The position numbers were made by a program, and so were the translations under genes. The notes under the pieces were generated by a model that saw only the letters and a program-made list of their open reading frames with translations, had not been told where the DNA came from and did not search any database. This document shows, piece after piece, positions 11,697-27,137 of a stretch of 64,000 bases of DNA. Position 1 is the first letter of the stretch. Every line of letters begins with the position of its first letter. The DNA is from Amylostereum areolatum (Eukaryota > Basidiomycota > Agaricomycetes > Russulales > Stereaceae), in NCBI GenBank assembly GCA_012932865.1, contig SAXG01000001.1:1415693-1479692 (forward strand), written 5' to 3'.

Positions 11697-13173
11697 ATGT
11701 CCTCTGATGGAGAAGACTTGGACTCGGCCGAATCCGTCAAGCAATTGGTCGACTTGGGCCTGTCTCTCATCGAGGCGATCCTGGCATGTAAGCCCCTGGC
11801 CGACGTGAAAACGATTATAGATGCGGGTGCACCCCTCTGGTTCCAAGATGACGATGGCTGGTCACCTCTGCATGCTGCGGCAAGCACGGAAAACGAAGAA
11901 CTCATATCGCTACTCATATCAGAGGGCGCGCCATGGAATTCTGGTAGATCTGCCTTCAATCGCAACCACGCCGTTGCTGACGCTCAATGCTCAACGTTTA
12001 ACAGTGGACAATCTTGGAAATTCACCGGGAGACATCGCACTGTCTTTGAATAACGAAGAGTGTTATACACTCATACGCGATGCTGGCCTGCGATCAGGTC
12101 TGCCTTTTTCTCTTTCTGCTCGTGAACTTTTCCTGAATGCGTCCCGGGGCGGTCAGAAATAATCTTGCAGCTCCTTGCCTCGCATGGGGATCCACCCGGA
12201 CTTGCTGATGATACGATAGTGCTAAAGGCGGAGGACGACACCGCGATGGGATCTACAGCCGTCTTCTTGTCGTCGCGTCTCAGATATACTGTCGACGAGA
12301 ATGGACAAGAGATTTGCATGCTCAAGTCCGGCGAGGAGGAGGTCGGAGTGATGATGGGGTGGGAGCGCGAGATTAGTGCGTATCATTCCCACAAGATAGT
12401 CATGATGCTGACGACAGCTCCCTGAAGTGCAAGAGACGGTAAAAAACCTGTGCGAAGATCATGGGCGCAAGGACGGTGGACTGAAGGTCCTGAATGTGGG
12501 CTTTGGCTTGGGTATTGTTGGTCTTCTCCCGTTTTCACGACGATTCGGATTCACCAAACCCTTTAGATCGACTCTTTCTTTCAACAACTGTTACCGTCGC
12601 CGTCACTCCATGCGATTATCGAACCCCACCCGGACGTCCTTCAGCACATGCGCGACACCGGCTGGTATGACAAGCCCGGAGTCAAAATATTCGAAGGAAA
12701 ATGGCAGGATGTTCTTCGCTCAGAAGCGTTCGTGAGCTTAGGTGGCTTCGACGCCGTGTACACTGATACATTTTCGGAGGATTACGAAAGTGAGTGAGCT
12801 AGGACGAGTCGGAGATTCTTCGCTCTCTGACTGGCCTTTGATACAGCGCTCCACCAATTTTTCAAAAAGGTCCCCAGCCTCCTCGCAAACACAGAGTCTC
12901 GGTTCAGCTTTTTTAATGGACTGGGAGCGACTAGTAAGCAGGGGAACCCCCCTCATTTAAACATGTCCTGACTGCTGATACCCCGTAGACGCGGTGTTTT
13001 ACGATGTCTACACAAAATTAGCGGATATCAACCTTGCGGAGATCGGGATAGAATTGACATGGGAGGATGTCGATGTCGCCGCTGCACAAGGGGTGGACAG
13101 GTGGGGCCAGACGAGAGAATACTTTGCCATGAGGCTATATCGACTCCCTGTCGGCAGGTTGAAGATTGGGTGA
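11697..13173 (+). CDS. RMT2: Rmt2-type arginine N5-methyltransferase
   Basis: Type IV protein arginine methyltransferase, which in yeast methylates the delta nitrogen of an arginine in ribosomal protein L12. An N-terminal ankyrin-like region (DDDGWSPLHAAAS) is followed by the linker REIMQETVKNLC and an AdoMet-binding core with VLNVGFGLGIID (motif I), IIEPHPDVL, KIFEGKWQDVL and GFDAVYTDTFSEDYE. The C-terminus has FFNGLGATNAVFYDVY and EDVDVAAAQGVDRWG. Six introns (11944-12004, 12098-12156, 12376-12427, 12517-12566, about 12791-12845 and about 12932-12988) join into one frame of roughly 380 codons ending at TGA 13173. No frameshifts are needed, which contrasts with the larger genes in this window. 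Confidence 0.9.
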
Positions 13174-13587
13174 TTATACCATGTCAGTCATGAAACCGCG
13201 GACATCCGATTACTTAGGTCCCGAAACCTATCTTATTCGCTGCCATCTAGACACATGCAGCGTATAATCAGCACTTCATTGCTCTCGCACGAACAGAAGT
13301 GATTGTGACGATATTATGATTGCAGCAGAGAAGGGAGACTAGAACTTCGAGAAGAAGGGATTACTGGGATTATATTGCAAACGAGCAAGAGAAAGGTGGA
13401 GAAAGGTAGGAGGAAGGTAGAGGGAAGGGTTATAGGAGGGTGATAGGCAGGATTGTAATTGCTGAAGCGGGGAGAAGAACGAGAAATGAGAAATGAGAAA
13501 CGAGAGCGACAGGAGATATTAAGGAGGAGTATAAGGATTATAAGTTCCACAGCGGGAGAAGAATGCAGGGAGAAGGAACACAAGAGC

Positions 13588-13624
13588 GCGAGAACGAGAA
13601 CGAGAACGAGAACGAGAACGAGGA
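13588..13624. repeat. Microsatellite, hexanucleotide CGAGAA
   Basis: About six tandem copies of a CGAGAA-type hexamer. It is open in all frames, which explains the Leu-Val run seen in the opposite-strand open frame. Confidence 0.85.
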
Positions 13625-14363
13625 CAAGTGGAAAGATACAACTGAAAATCCCAGTCCAAACACCATTCCGAGCGAGACCTTCTGCCTGCGCTGCGATCTG
13701 GATGACCGACTCGGAAGAATGGGTTACCAGCGAATGCTCAGGCTCGAGGGGTTGGCCTCCCGCGGGTTTGAGGATCTTTGTCGGTGGAGGGAGAGCGAAG
13801 TCGTATTCTACGCTGTCTCGGTGTGAGATGGGAATCAGCATAGCACAGAGAAAATGTCTGACTGTTCTGCACTGGCCTTCCGCAACCCTCGCGATAGGCG
13901 CGTCAAGCCGGCGAGAGAGAATCCTGGGGGCGGGGAGAGGCCAGTCGAGTCCCTGTAAGAGTATAAGAAGGCGGTTAGCGCGTGGACAACAAGCCGAGCC
14001 GAATCCAGAATGCAAAGGAAAGAAAACTAGAAAATGAAGCACGATGTACGATGTCTCCTTCAAACGACAAGACCACCACCGCAAGTTCACCGCGTCCGGG
14101 AACCCGCAGCGTGGTGAGGGCATATGTTGCATCTCATGCCGTCGAACATGCAGCCGGTCGGACGCAGCATCCGAGGAGGAGGCTGCACCGACACGGTAAT
14201 GGCATCGCGGAGAACCACGCCGCCCATCCACTAGGCCGCGACGACGGTTCCCGACGACCTTGCGGCCGCCCGTCGCCTTCGTCCTCACCATGGCATGGTG
14301 AGGACGAACGCGCGTAAGTTGAGCTTCTGGGAGAATGAAGTCATGATGGTAGGTGTGTGTGAG

Positions 14364-14382
14364 TGGGGTGGGGTGGGGTGGG
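14364..14382 (+). other. G-quadruplex-type G runs
   Basis: Four runs of three or more G separated by single T, matching the canonical intramolecular G-quadruplex pattern. It lies in the gene-poor stretch between RMT2 and THO1. Confidence 0.5.
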
Positions 14383-15033
14383 AGTGAGTAGTGTGTGGAG
14401 GTGTGTGGTAGGAAGAATGCTAAGCACTGCAGGGTATACATTCATTCTGCCCGCCTTTTATACCTCGTCGCGCCAGGTATCCGGGGCGCATGTTTCGTCT
14501 TCGTCATCCCCATCGGCCTGGACGATCTGGCGAGCGGGAAACAAGGGCAGAGGGCTTCGGTCTGAATCGCAATACAATGAACTTTGAGATCGCGGGAGAA
14601 GAGCGCGATCCATGGTATGCTCGGAGATTCTCGACCATTGGACGACGTAGACAGACTGGTGGCGGAAAAGAGCCTGAAGAGAAGGGATGGTCGAGGTCTA
14701 AATGAGTAGATCGTAAACTAAAGGACGACTCACCCTTGATGTACTGGCGACCCCGTGTTGGCGTAATGGGCACTGAACATCGTACTTTACCCTGAGCGAT
14801 AGAGTTATAGGATCGAAGATGTACAGAGAAGTATCAGCGAAGAGGAGGATGCCTTGATTCGAATACACGGTGAGTTTGTCTTTGACACAATCTGCCACGA
14901 CCGGTTCCACGTAACAATGTCTCTGAGATGAGGATTATAAAATGACCAATGCATACAGTGTTGGCAGTGTAAGCTACAGAATGACCGAGGGGATATAATG
15001 CACATGCGTGGTGTACATTGTACAAGGAGAAGT

Positions 15034-16108
15034 TCATGCCTTCTGTAATGCCATACCTGTTGAGTATCACATATATTGAAAGACAGAAGTATACGCACCG
15101 GAGGAAGGGCAAAGCGCTCGGCGCGTTTCCGCCTTCTTTCCTGTTCCTCCGCGTCGACCTCCTCTGCGGCCGCGCGTTTTAAGGCGCCGTTTTTCTTGGT
15201 CGATTGAAGATTGAAGCGTGCAGCGCGCTCCTCCAATTTCTTCGAATCGACGAGGAGCTTTGATGAAGCTTTGGGGTCACCGAGCACCGACTTGTCTACT
15301 TTGGTTGACGGTTTGGCGTTCGCGCGGGAAGTGGCGCGCTGGGGCCTGGGAGGCTTGGGTTGCACGAGAGGGATCTTGAAACGTTCTGCGCGAGCCTTCC
15401 GCTTGAGCTCCTCTGGATCGTCGGATACGGTAGGAGTAACGTCAGCGGCAGGAGCGGTGGATTCAGGGATGCCAAAGCGTTCGGCGCGGGTTTTGAGCTT
15501 GGCAGCCTCGGAAGATGGGTCAGGATTACTGGGTGGTTGCGTTGACGCGTTGTCAGTAGAGGGGGGAGCTTGAGCCGGGGTGGAGGTCTGTTTATGCATT
15601 GCATAAGTACAAGTGGAAAGGAAAGAGACAGGAATGGGCTGACGGGAGGAACGTTGGCTGGGGTCGGGCTGAGAGACGGAGCTTCCGGAACTGGGGGCAC
15701 AGGGTCCTCGATAGTCCAGTCAATTCTAAAGGACATGCATCAGAACAACGAGGGAGAGAATCAAGAGTGCATACACACTCTTCGGGAGGGGCAAGCTGAG
15801 GAAGGAGGGTGAATGAGCATGGATGAGCGGGCGAGGGTGTGGAGAATGCATACAAGGTCGTCAACGGGAGGTGGGGCGGGTTTGGGAGCGGGAGCTGGGT
15901 CGTACTTCGCGCGATACGCGTCAATGGCGAGGGGATTGTCAAGGATCCTTGCCACGAGGTCGGCTTTGGTGCGAGAGTTGGAGGGAAGGCCGACACCGGA
16001 GAGGATTTCCTTGAGGTCTGCGACCTTGAGAGTTTTGCTGTGGAAATGAAAGAATATTAGCGGGAAGAAAAGGAGGGACGAGAAGGAAGTGCACAGTTTT
16101 GCGTCCAT
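15034..16108 (-). CDS. THO1: SAP-domain mRNP protein, Tho1/SARNP family
   Basis: Nuclear RNA/DNA-binding protein of the mRNA packaging and export pathway (yeast Tho1, human SARNP/CIP29). The N-terminus is a SAP domain: LKTLKVADLKEILSGVGLP then NSRTKADLVARIL. A Pro/Ala-rich linker follows. The C-terminal half has four spaced copies of a RAxRF motif: RAERFGIP, RAERFKIP, RAARFNLQ and RAERFALPP. In the family such motifs bind several DEAD-box UAP56/Sub2 molecules. ATG is at 16108. GT-AG introns include 16038-16094, 15588-15643 and 15043-15098, with two more near 15660-15820. The last intron leaves a short tail KA before TGA 15034. It is divergent from HAP2. Confidence 0.88.
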
Positions 16109-16292
16109 GGTGGAGATGATGATGGTAGAGAGCAAGAAGGAGGTGGGGAAGAACAAGGGCGAGCGGTGCGATCAACACGACTTGGGGGGGACGATCACGT
16201 GGCGGGACCAGGTCACGTGCGGAGTGGAGGAGGGGGGGAGTTGGGGAGGCGCATTCCTTGCTTGTCGCGGACGTCGTCGACCAATCACAATC
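16109..16292. promoter_or_regulatory. Divergent THO1/HAP2 promoter with paired CACGTG sites and a CCAAT box
   Basis: 184 bp separate the two start codons. Two CACGTG palindromes (16196-16201 and 16214-16219), both in a TCACGTG context, are spaced 18 bp apart; this is the bHLH (Cbf1/USF-like) core. A CCAATCA box at 16281-16287 lies 7 nt before the HAP2 ATG. CCAAT is the site bound by the complex that HAP2 itself belongs to. Confidence 0.55.
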
Positions 16293-17779
16293 ATGAACGA
16301 CGGCGGACTCGATCAGCTGTTCCCCCCGGCCTATCACTACCACCAGTTCTCCCGCACGTACCCTCTCCCCGTCCTCCGCCGCTCTCAGTCGCTTACCTCC
16401 CTCCCACAGCCACTCACCAAAACACCATCTACAACTTCTATCCGAGAACAAATCCCGACTCTCCCGCTCCCGCGCCCGCGCCGCGCCCGCCCCCTCCCAC
16501 TCCGCTTCTCCCGGCCCTTCCTTCGTTCACGATGCTCACCACCACTCGCTCTCCCACCACGAACCGACTCCTCCTCACCAACAGCAACAGCTTGGCGACC
16601 ACCACCCCCCTCCCATCGACGATGAACCCCTCTACGTTAACGCAAAGCAGTACTATCGCATCCTAAAGCGTCGCGTCGCTCGCGCCCGACTCGAGGAGGT
16701 CCACCGTCTCTCTCGCTCACGCAAGGTGCGCTTATCTCTCCCTCTTCCACTCGCCTCGTTCTCACGTTTGACGCGTCCTCTCTCAGCCTTACTTGCACGA
16801 GTCGCGACACAAGCATGCAATGCGTCGTCCCCGCGGTCCTGGCGGTCGTTTCCTCACCGCAGAAGAGATAGCCGCTCAGAAAGCGACCCAAGGTGCAAAT
16901 CCCGACGAGGACCACGACGACGATGATCACGAGATGGCCACAGAGTCCCCCACACCCGACTCCTTCTCAGATCCCTCGGCTTCTATGGCCATGCCCCAGC
17001 CCCAGCCGCAGGCACAGCTTCTTCAGGTCGCACCTCAGCCTCAGCCTCAGCCGTCCCCCTTCACCACTCCTTCCGTCGCTCTCATGGACGTCAATTACAT
17101 GTCCCACCCTTCCACTCCTATGGTCTACCCTGTCCAGCTCGACCAGCACCCCCACCCTTCTTCGTCCCAGTCCCACATGCAATCCCTCCAACCCCAATCG
17201 TCTCACGCTGCCCACTCCCATGCCCGCGCCAACCTGCGCAACGTCGGACCCCAATCGTCCCAACCCCCGACGCCTCAACCCATGTCCCAGGTCTCTCAGC
17301 CCCAGGCTACCCACCACCACGCACACCCCCATCCCCATCGTCCGTCCCAGATATATCTCCAAAACTCGGCCAACTCCCTACACCCGCCCACTCCCAGCCC
17401 CGGTCCCGCCGTGCTACGCTCTCCCTTCAATGCGATGCAGATGCACCACGTACCCCATCCTCACGCTCACGCGCGTCACCACATCTCGCGTCTAAACCGG
17501 CAAGGAAGGCTTATACCCTACTACCAACGTTGGTGCGAGCGGGAGCACGAGCGAGACCTGACCTGTCGGGCGAAAGGAGGTAGGAGTCTCTTGGACAGAG
17601 CGGGAATGGTGCTTCGTTTCAAGAGGGACGCGTTTCTTCGTATTTGTGTATCCCTATGGCTCCTGGCTTCTCGCTTTATTTCGGTTCATGTGTATCTTCG
17701 TTGCAGACGCTTTTCAGTGGTATGCTCTTATGGCTGCAAAGTCCTATCAATATATTCCTGCACGCTCGGTCGTGCTTAA
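16293..17779 (+). CDS. HAP2: HAP2 / NF-YA subunit of the CCAAT-binding complex
   Basis: Sequence-specific DNA-binding subunit of the heterotrimeric CCAAT-binding factor. The conserved core is complete: PLYVNAKQYYRILKRRVAR (Hap3/Hap5 contact helix), ARLEEVHRLSRSRK, then across the intron 16726-16786 YLHESRHKHAMRRPRGPGG (DNA-binding part). The ATG at 16293 with intron 16358-16409 gives a His/Gln-rich N-terminal region and restores the frame of the core. The C-terminal part is rich in Pro, Gln, Ser and His, typical of activation regions. The last 90 or so residues (after about 17480) look unlike coding sequence, so a further intron or an earlier stop is likely and the 3' end is uncertain. Confidence 0.85.
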
Positions 17780-18068
17780 CTTCGATGTGCCCTGAGTGAT
17801 GACATCCTTTTTGGGAGTGCATTGAGTGCGGGATGATTTTGTGAAGGAAGATGATATGGTACACGCGAGCCCGGAAATAGAACATTGCACGAAGAAAGCA
17901 AACAAAATGTGGTGCTTGTCCTTTGTTGCAACAAGCCAGGAAATGCGTGAGATACGGTGCGATGACGGACGTTGCATGAATGCGAAACGAAGCAGGTTTG
18001 CGGGTCGTTTTGTGTAAAAAAGCGGGTAAGTGCGACAAGAGTCAAGATTCACTGGTCGGAAGACGGCG

Positions 18069-18836
18069 TTAGGGTTCGATATCCATGGGCTCGACATCCA
18101 TGACATCGTCTGAAAGCGTCGGCTCAGGATCTGGCTCCTCGATGACCGCTTGCGCACCATCGTCGATTGCGTCCCCCTGCCGCGCCTGGAAGGATAGAGG
18201 TCGGAAGGGTACGAGCGCCAGCGCATGTGCGCGCTCTTCCTGTTCTGGTAGTGGTAGTGGTAATTGACCCACGCGCGCGCGGAGGAGCTCGAGTGCAGAG
18301 GGTAGAACAGAGGGCGCGCCGGAGGCGGATGCGCGCCGCGTTCGATCTTCGTCCGCATCTTCGTCGTCGGAGGTGTCGAGGTCGGTCACTATGATTCCTG
18401 GACGACGACGACGGGGAGAGTGGGTGGTGCTGGTCGACGCAACGGGAGGGGAGGGTGGCTTACGGTCTTTCGAAGGCTCGTACCACGACGAAGTGCGCAT
18501 CTGTATTTCGGGAGGTTCTTCGATCGAGGATGCTAGGGTCACAGGGATAGATGCGGTCGAAGTAGTATATTCGGGATCGGGCGCGTCGTGGAGAGACGGT
18601 AGGTCGTCGAACTCCATAGGCGCGTCGAAAGGTTGGGTTGTGGTTGAAGGTAAGTCGTGCATTGCCGAGTTGGATGGCGGTGTGAGGGAAAGCCGGGCAA
18701 GACCGCTCTCGAGAGCGGTAGACCGGCGTCGTTTTCGCGCATGGAGCGGGTTGTGAGTGGAAGGGGTGGGGAACAGCGGGGTGTCAGAGTCAGATCCGTC
18801 TGGGGAGGGTGAGTGCGGCCGCTTTAGGGACGACAT
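18069..18836 (-). CDS. Disordered acidic protein with nuclear signals, unknown function
   Basis: Single open frame of 255 codons starting MSSLKRPHSPSP. I do not recognise the family. The product is Ser/Pro-rich with two basic clusters that look like nuclear signals (ARKRRRS and PRRRRPG), an acidic stretch TSDDEDADED, and an acidic C-terminal tail rich in Asp, Val, Met and Glu ending MDIEP. There is no membrane segment or known fold. It has no introns, unlike its neighbours. A longer start at 18992 is possible but the added residues look untranslated. Confidence 0.6.
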   Translation of the reverse strand: MSSLKRPHSPSPDGSDSDTPLFPTPSTHNPLHARKRRRSTALESGLARLSLTPPSNSAMHDLPSTTTQPFDAPMEFDDLPSLHDAPDPEYTTSTASIPVTLASSIEEPPEIQMRTSSWYEPSKDRKPPSPPVASTSTTHSPRRRRPGIIVTDLDTSDDEDADEDRTRRASASGAPSVLPSALELLRARVGQLPLPLPEQEERAHALALVPFRPLSFQARQGDAIDDGAQAVIEEPDPEPTLSDDVMDVEPMDIEP

Positions 18837-19195
18837 TTTGAACCATGGATGGAGGTGGACTGCTTGTGTCCAAGCTGCCATTTGTATGGGCAGGAGAGAA
18901 CGCCGTCGAACGGAGGCGGAAGAGACGTGTACGACGGAGAATGTGTGTGAAGTTTCGAGAAGGCGCGCCGGAAAACGCGTTCTCGGCGGCACGCGTTCTC
19001 ACGGTAGTTCATTGTTCGAAACATCTTTCAACAACTAGGAATGGACAGGTAGCAGATAACATGGATTCAGGCTAATGGTCGGACATATGTGCATGGCGTG
19101 TCCTATTTTCATGCGGGGTGCATACAACATACAGCAGACTCAACAAACGCACGTCGTGAAAACAGGGACTCCTCGTCCGCTCATCCAACAAACGC

Positions 19196-19845
19196 TTAAC
19201 CGCGCTTCTTGGACACACCGACCGTCTTCCCGCGACGACCTGATCGAGGAAAATATCGTCAAAAGGCGCAGAGGGAAACGGATACGGGGCACGCACCGGT
19301 GGTCTTGGTGTGCTGCCCACGAACACGGAGGCCCCAGAAGTGACGGAGACCACGGTGGGCCCGGATCTTCTTCAGACGCTCGAGGTCATCACGCAGCTTC
19401 GAGTCCACGCCGTTAGACAAGATCTGCGAGTTCTTGCCGTCCACAATGTCCCGTTGCCTGTTCAAGAACCATGTTGGGATCTTGAATTGCGTCGGATTTT
19501 GGATGATGGTGACGAGACGCTCGAGCTCGTCCGAGTTGAGGTCGCCGGCCCTGTAAGGACGCAGAAAATGTTTCAGACGGTAGGACGGGGGAAAGTAGAA
19601 AACAAAACACACCGCTTGCTCAAGTCCACATCGGCCTTCTTGCACACGATGTTGGCGTACCGCCGACCGACACCCTTGATTTCAGTCAGGGCGTACATGA
19701 TTTTGCGCTTTCCATCAACGTTGGTGTTGAGGAGACGGAGAATGTGCTACAGAGGACCAGAGTGTGAGCGTTTTGTGGGTAGCATGCTATATGGTCGAGG
19801 ACGCACCTGGAATTGCTGATGTTGCTCGGGAAGAACCAACGACAT
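19196..19845 (-). CDS. RPS18: 40S ribosomal protein S18 (uS13)
   Basis: Small-subunit head protein that contacts tRNA and the large subunit. Family blocks in order: [103 protein letters not shown] and the C-terminal [13 protein letters not shown]. Three GT-AG introns (19747-19806, 19551-19612 and 19240-19296) join into one frame. Stop TAA is at 19196. Length is as expected for the family. Confidence 0.96.
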
Positions 19846-20258
19846 GATGGGCGGCGATGGAGGTCTGTAGAGAGGTGGTCTAGTCAGTTCTCTGTCCGTT
19901 CCATACCCGCGCCGCCTATCATCCCATCCCGTCATCCGTATACCATCCGGTTCATCCACCCTCATCCAACAATCCTCAACCCTTCCTTCTTTGCATAGTC
20001 TCTCCCAGTATCACCAGGGGGCCAAATAACAGCATTTGGTATCGTGAATGCTCACCTTGATCGTTTGAGGGCGTCGTCGTCGTGCTTTCCGATGGATGAG
20101 GCGGCGGCTTCGCAATGTTCAAGCGATATTCCCACGATTTTCGGAATTGACGGCCCGATATCCCGTGACTCTGAACACTACTAAGTACACTCATTGGGAT
20201 GTAAACTGAGGATATAAAATAGGAGTATATTACTGGTACAGGTAACTTCCGGTCAGGT

Positions 20259-23901
<3,643 letters not shown>

Positions 23902-24071
23902 ATCCCGAGTCAGGTTGGATCGAGGGCAGATGCAGGTCACATCACGTGAGTCTACTGAAGGAGCACGATCACGTGCAGTTCCGAGCTCGCGAACAATGCC
24001 AGCCGAGCGGCGGTTCGTTTTCCTCATCTTAATTTCCCCTCCTCTCCACGGTCTCTCGCACCCTTTCGAAG
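23902..24071. promoter_or_regulatory. Divergent ALA1/CLASP promoter with paired CACGTG sites
   Basis: 170 bp between the longer ALA1 start and the ATG of the CLASP-type gene. Two CACGTG palindromes, 23943-23948 and 23970-23975, 27 bp apart and both preceded by T or AT, as in the THO1/HAP2 promoter. Confidence 0.5.
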
Positions 24072-26521
24072 ATGGCCCCGAAAGTCCCGGAGGTTATTGT
24101 TGTACGTCGTGAAGCTCATACGCTTGGTCATGTCTGACATCGAGATCAGTGCGCCTCAGAGGTCGACCTTCACCACGAGCTTGCGCGAATACAAACATCA
24201 TTGGCGGTTGAAGAGACAGAAGAAAGCTGGGATGCCCTGTCAAACGCTTTACTTCGCCTTACAGCTCTATGCAAAGGAGGAGCTTGTGACCACCCGTCAT
24301 TCCTCATCTCTGGCCTTCGTTCAATGTCTCGCTCCATCACAAGCGCGGCTTCATCCGAGAGGTCAAGGTTGTCGGCCGCCGCGATGGAGTGCATCAGTAT
24401 CGTGGCTTCCGGCCTGGGAGGTGACTTTGAGCCCCTCGTTCCCCTCTTCCTTCCGACTCTTCTCGCCCTATGCTCGCGTCCAAACAAGGTCTTCGTGTCA
24501 CGTTCCAAGGCTACCATCCGCACTGTCATCGAGCAAACCCAGTTGCCTTCGGTCCTCCCTATTTTAGTAGATGCACTGAAGGACAAGTCTGTATCAATGC
24601 GGCTCATCGCGGTCGAGAGTATATGCTCTTGCCTGAACTGTCTCAACCCCCCGGACCTTGAAAAAGAGTCAAGGGCCCGAGACATCGAGAAGGCCATCAG
24701 GCAAACAGCAACAGACGCTAGCGGAGATATTCGCAAAATAAGCCGGAATGTGTTTGATGCATACAAAATCTTGTTGCCGAACAGGGTGGAGAGGTACGTC
24801 CTATACAGATGCTTCGCGCGCATTGCCTGACCAACTATCCCAGTTTTACATCTCCGATGTCTCCCATAATGCGGAAGTATTTGAATATCGCGGCGGCGGC
24901 GTCGACTTCTAGTGCCTCCAACTCAAGGCCACCGTCAGTGCAATCCAATCTCTCTTCTCGGCCATCTTCTCGGCCAGCATCTGCTCTGGCCGCGGCCGCG
25001 AAAAAGAGCGATCCGGTCCCAAGGCCCGCAACCTCTTTGGCTCATGGCCGTTCGGCATCCACCTCCACGATGCCATCAACAGTTGCTCCGTCATACAACA
25101 AGGGATCAGGTACTGCGACGCTTTCAAGAAGTTTACCTGGCGCTGCGCTGAACAGCAGGAGACATGCTGAGGTCAAGAAGCCCGACGTCATAAGCAGGAA
25201 AACTGCTATGGGCCCCCCGCCTATCGTACCCCAGCGACGACCTCAGGTCACAAACCAAACATCCACCTCCTCGACTGGAGCAACGGAGCGTATTCCTACT
25301 CGAGCAGGACCTCAAAGGATTTTACGTGGGCCTGCCGCACCTGCAGCGACGGTGGGTCGTCCGACTATTGCTGCCAGGCCACTCACGGGTCCACCACCGG
25401 CTCCTGGTCGAGTCGAAGGATCCCAACCCGAGGGGAGGATGGCAACTTCCGCAAGGCCGGCAGGGGCGGTAGCTTCTGGGCAGCCAATGACTATCAAAGA
25501 AAAGTTGATGGGTAATGTGCGCCGTGCACCTTTGCCACCGCATACGAGTGAAGTCGAGAAGACATCGTCGAACAGGAAGCCCCCAGATTCCTTGACGTCT
25601 GACCCGGTTGCAGGTCCATCTGTTCGGTATGTCCTCTATAGGATCGCATTCAAGTCATCTTCTGACATCGTTTACAGTCCGAGAAGTACAAGTAAACCGG
25701 CTCCGGCGAAGAAGCTCGTTGCAGCGCCCGCTGCCGCCCCGCCTTCGATTCCACTGTCGTCGTCTGATTTGGTGAAATTGTCTAAACGTGGCGGTGTCAA
25801 CCAACCTACTCTATCGCAACTGGCTCGCATGAAGGCGTCAGAGGAAACCAAGAAAGGCGCATTGAAACCTGCCCCCACGAAACTTCCTGCTCCAAAGCCT
25901 CTCCTTATACGTGCTAAGACCGGATCTGGAGCCCCCTCTTCCTTCAAGCCCTCCTCTCGGTCGAAGTTAGCATCTACGGATGCAGTTGTTGAAGTTGCTG
26001 CAGCAGTGCCACTGCCACCGAGCCCACATTCTACCCCCGAACCGTCACTGGTTGCGCTGCCTCCTTCGCCGGTTGAAACCCCGCAGGACATCGATGAAAT
26101 TCCCACGTCGGAGCAGAAAAACGACGGTCATTCGGATGCACTCGATCCAACCCCACCGGAATTAGTCGTATCTGCCAGTGTCGCGACACCCGTAAAGGAC
26201 GACGCGACCTCAGCGACGTCGGCTTTTCAAGACGTAGGAAAGACGCCCATCTCTGCGTTGGTCTCTTCCATCCAACGCGGATTCTTGTTCACGCCGAATT
26301 CTCCGCTTTCGCCACCCCAGTCGTACGCAGTACCAGCACCGGGCGAGGGTGGACCGTGGACTTTCACTGCATGGCCGCGCGGGATGGGTGCATTCGGACA
26401 GATGTTGCCAGCGATACAGGATGAACCGAGCTTCGAGGGGGTGATAGATTCGTCATCACCCAAGCGTTCAGCGGATGAGAGTGGGGATTTTTGCAGGCCA
26501 GCGTTGGTGGATATGAACTAA
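24072..26521 (+). CDS. CLASP-family TOG-domain microtubule protein
   Basis: Probable microtubule-stabilising protein. After [10 protein letters not shown] and intron 24102-24149, residues about 15-240 form a helical-repeat (TOG/CLASP_N-like) region: [77 protein letters not shown] and [15 protein letters not shown]. Two more introns (about 24794-24842 and 25628-25677) follow. The rest, about 500 residues, is a Ser/Pro/Ala-rich basic region, typical of the microtubule-lattice-binding part of CLASPs, ending VDMN before TAA. Only one TOG region is seen, fewer than in animal CLASPs. The exact fungal orthologue (Stu1/Cls1 type) is not established. Confidence 0.75.
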
Positions 26522-26795
26522 TGATTTATGGGGTTGGGCCAATCATGTACTTACTTACGCAGGTGCTTGCTTGTTTTTGGAGTCAAACTATCGCATTGCG
26601 ACACAGACTCAGCGCTTCAGCAGCGGAAAGCGAGCATAAACGTTTCAGTGCATGTGGCTGCAAGTACAAACAGTTCAGGGAGCCACTCTTATTGGCGACT
26701 GGTGGGACTGTAAGAACAGCAACGGTGGCGGCCTTACCAGAAATGTAAGGAGATATTGCCTGTGGATGATTGGGAAGCACATACCGGAGAACTGG
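26522..26795. other. Convergent intergenic region
   Basis: Short spacer between the 3' ends of the CLASP-type gene and MRPL34. Nothing recognised beyond presumed 3' UTRs. Confidence 0.4.
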
Positions 26796-27137
26796 TCAAT
26801 GAGTTAAGAACCTCCTCCCCTTAGCCCTGCGCCGTTCTATAATTTTCCTTCCACCCACACTTCGCTTCCTAGCTAAAAATCCGTGACGCCGCTTCCTGAC
26901 GCGCTGGGAGGGCTGGTACTCGTTGCCACGGGCACGATGACGAACTTGTTGGGCGGAAACAATGAATGGAGTTGGACTGAACCGAGGGATAGGATGGAGG
27001 GACGCGAGAAGGGAAGGGCGAGCTAGAGGGAGGAGGGCGGCGAAGCGGGCGGTGAATGGGAGGGTGTTTGTGGGGAGAGACGGCCGCGGGAAGGGGAGTC
27101 TGAAAAGCCTAGAGAGCTGAAATGGGATACGAGGCAT
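26796..27137 (-). CDS. MRPL34: Mitochondrial ribosomal protein bL34m
   Basis: 113 codons, no introns. The first 60 or so residues are rich in Arg, Leu, Pro and Ser with hydrophobic patches, as expected for a mitochondrial targeting sequence. The C-terminus is the bL34 signature: [20 protein letters not shown] followed by [19 protein letters not shown]. The mature protein is a tiny basic component of the mitochondrial large subunit that packs against rRNA. It is divergent from NIP1, with 227 bp between start codons. Confidence 0.95.
   Translation of the reverse strand: MPRIPFQLSRLFRLPFPRPSLPTNTLPFTARFAALLPLARPSLLASLHPIPRFSPTPFIVSAQQVRHRARGNEYQPSQRVRKRRHGFLARKRSVGGRKIIERRRAKGRRFLTH

Larger units (their letters stand above)
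13174..15033. other. Gene-poor 1.9 kb region
   Basis: No gene I can support. A 375-codon minus-strand open frame (13314-14441) runs through a microsatellite and mixes proline/serine text with low-complexity Leu-Val; it matches nothing known. The stretch holds a (CGAGAA)n microsatellite and a G-run block, listed separately, plus presumably the 3' UTRs of RMT2 and THO1. Confidence 0.5.

Noticed and set aside
13314..14441. 375-codon minus-strand open frame
   Set aside because: It crosses a hexanucleotide microsatellite, has no conserved motif, and its text changes character along its length; probably chance.
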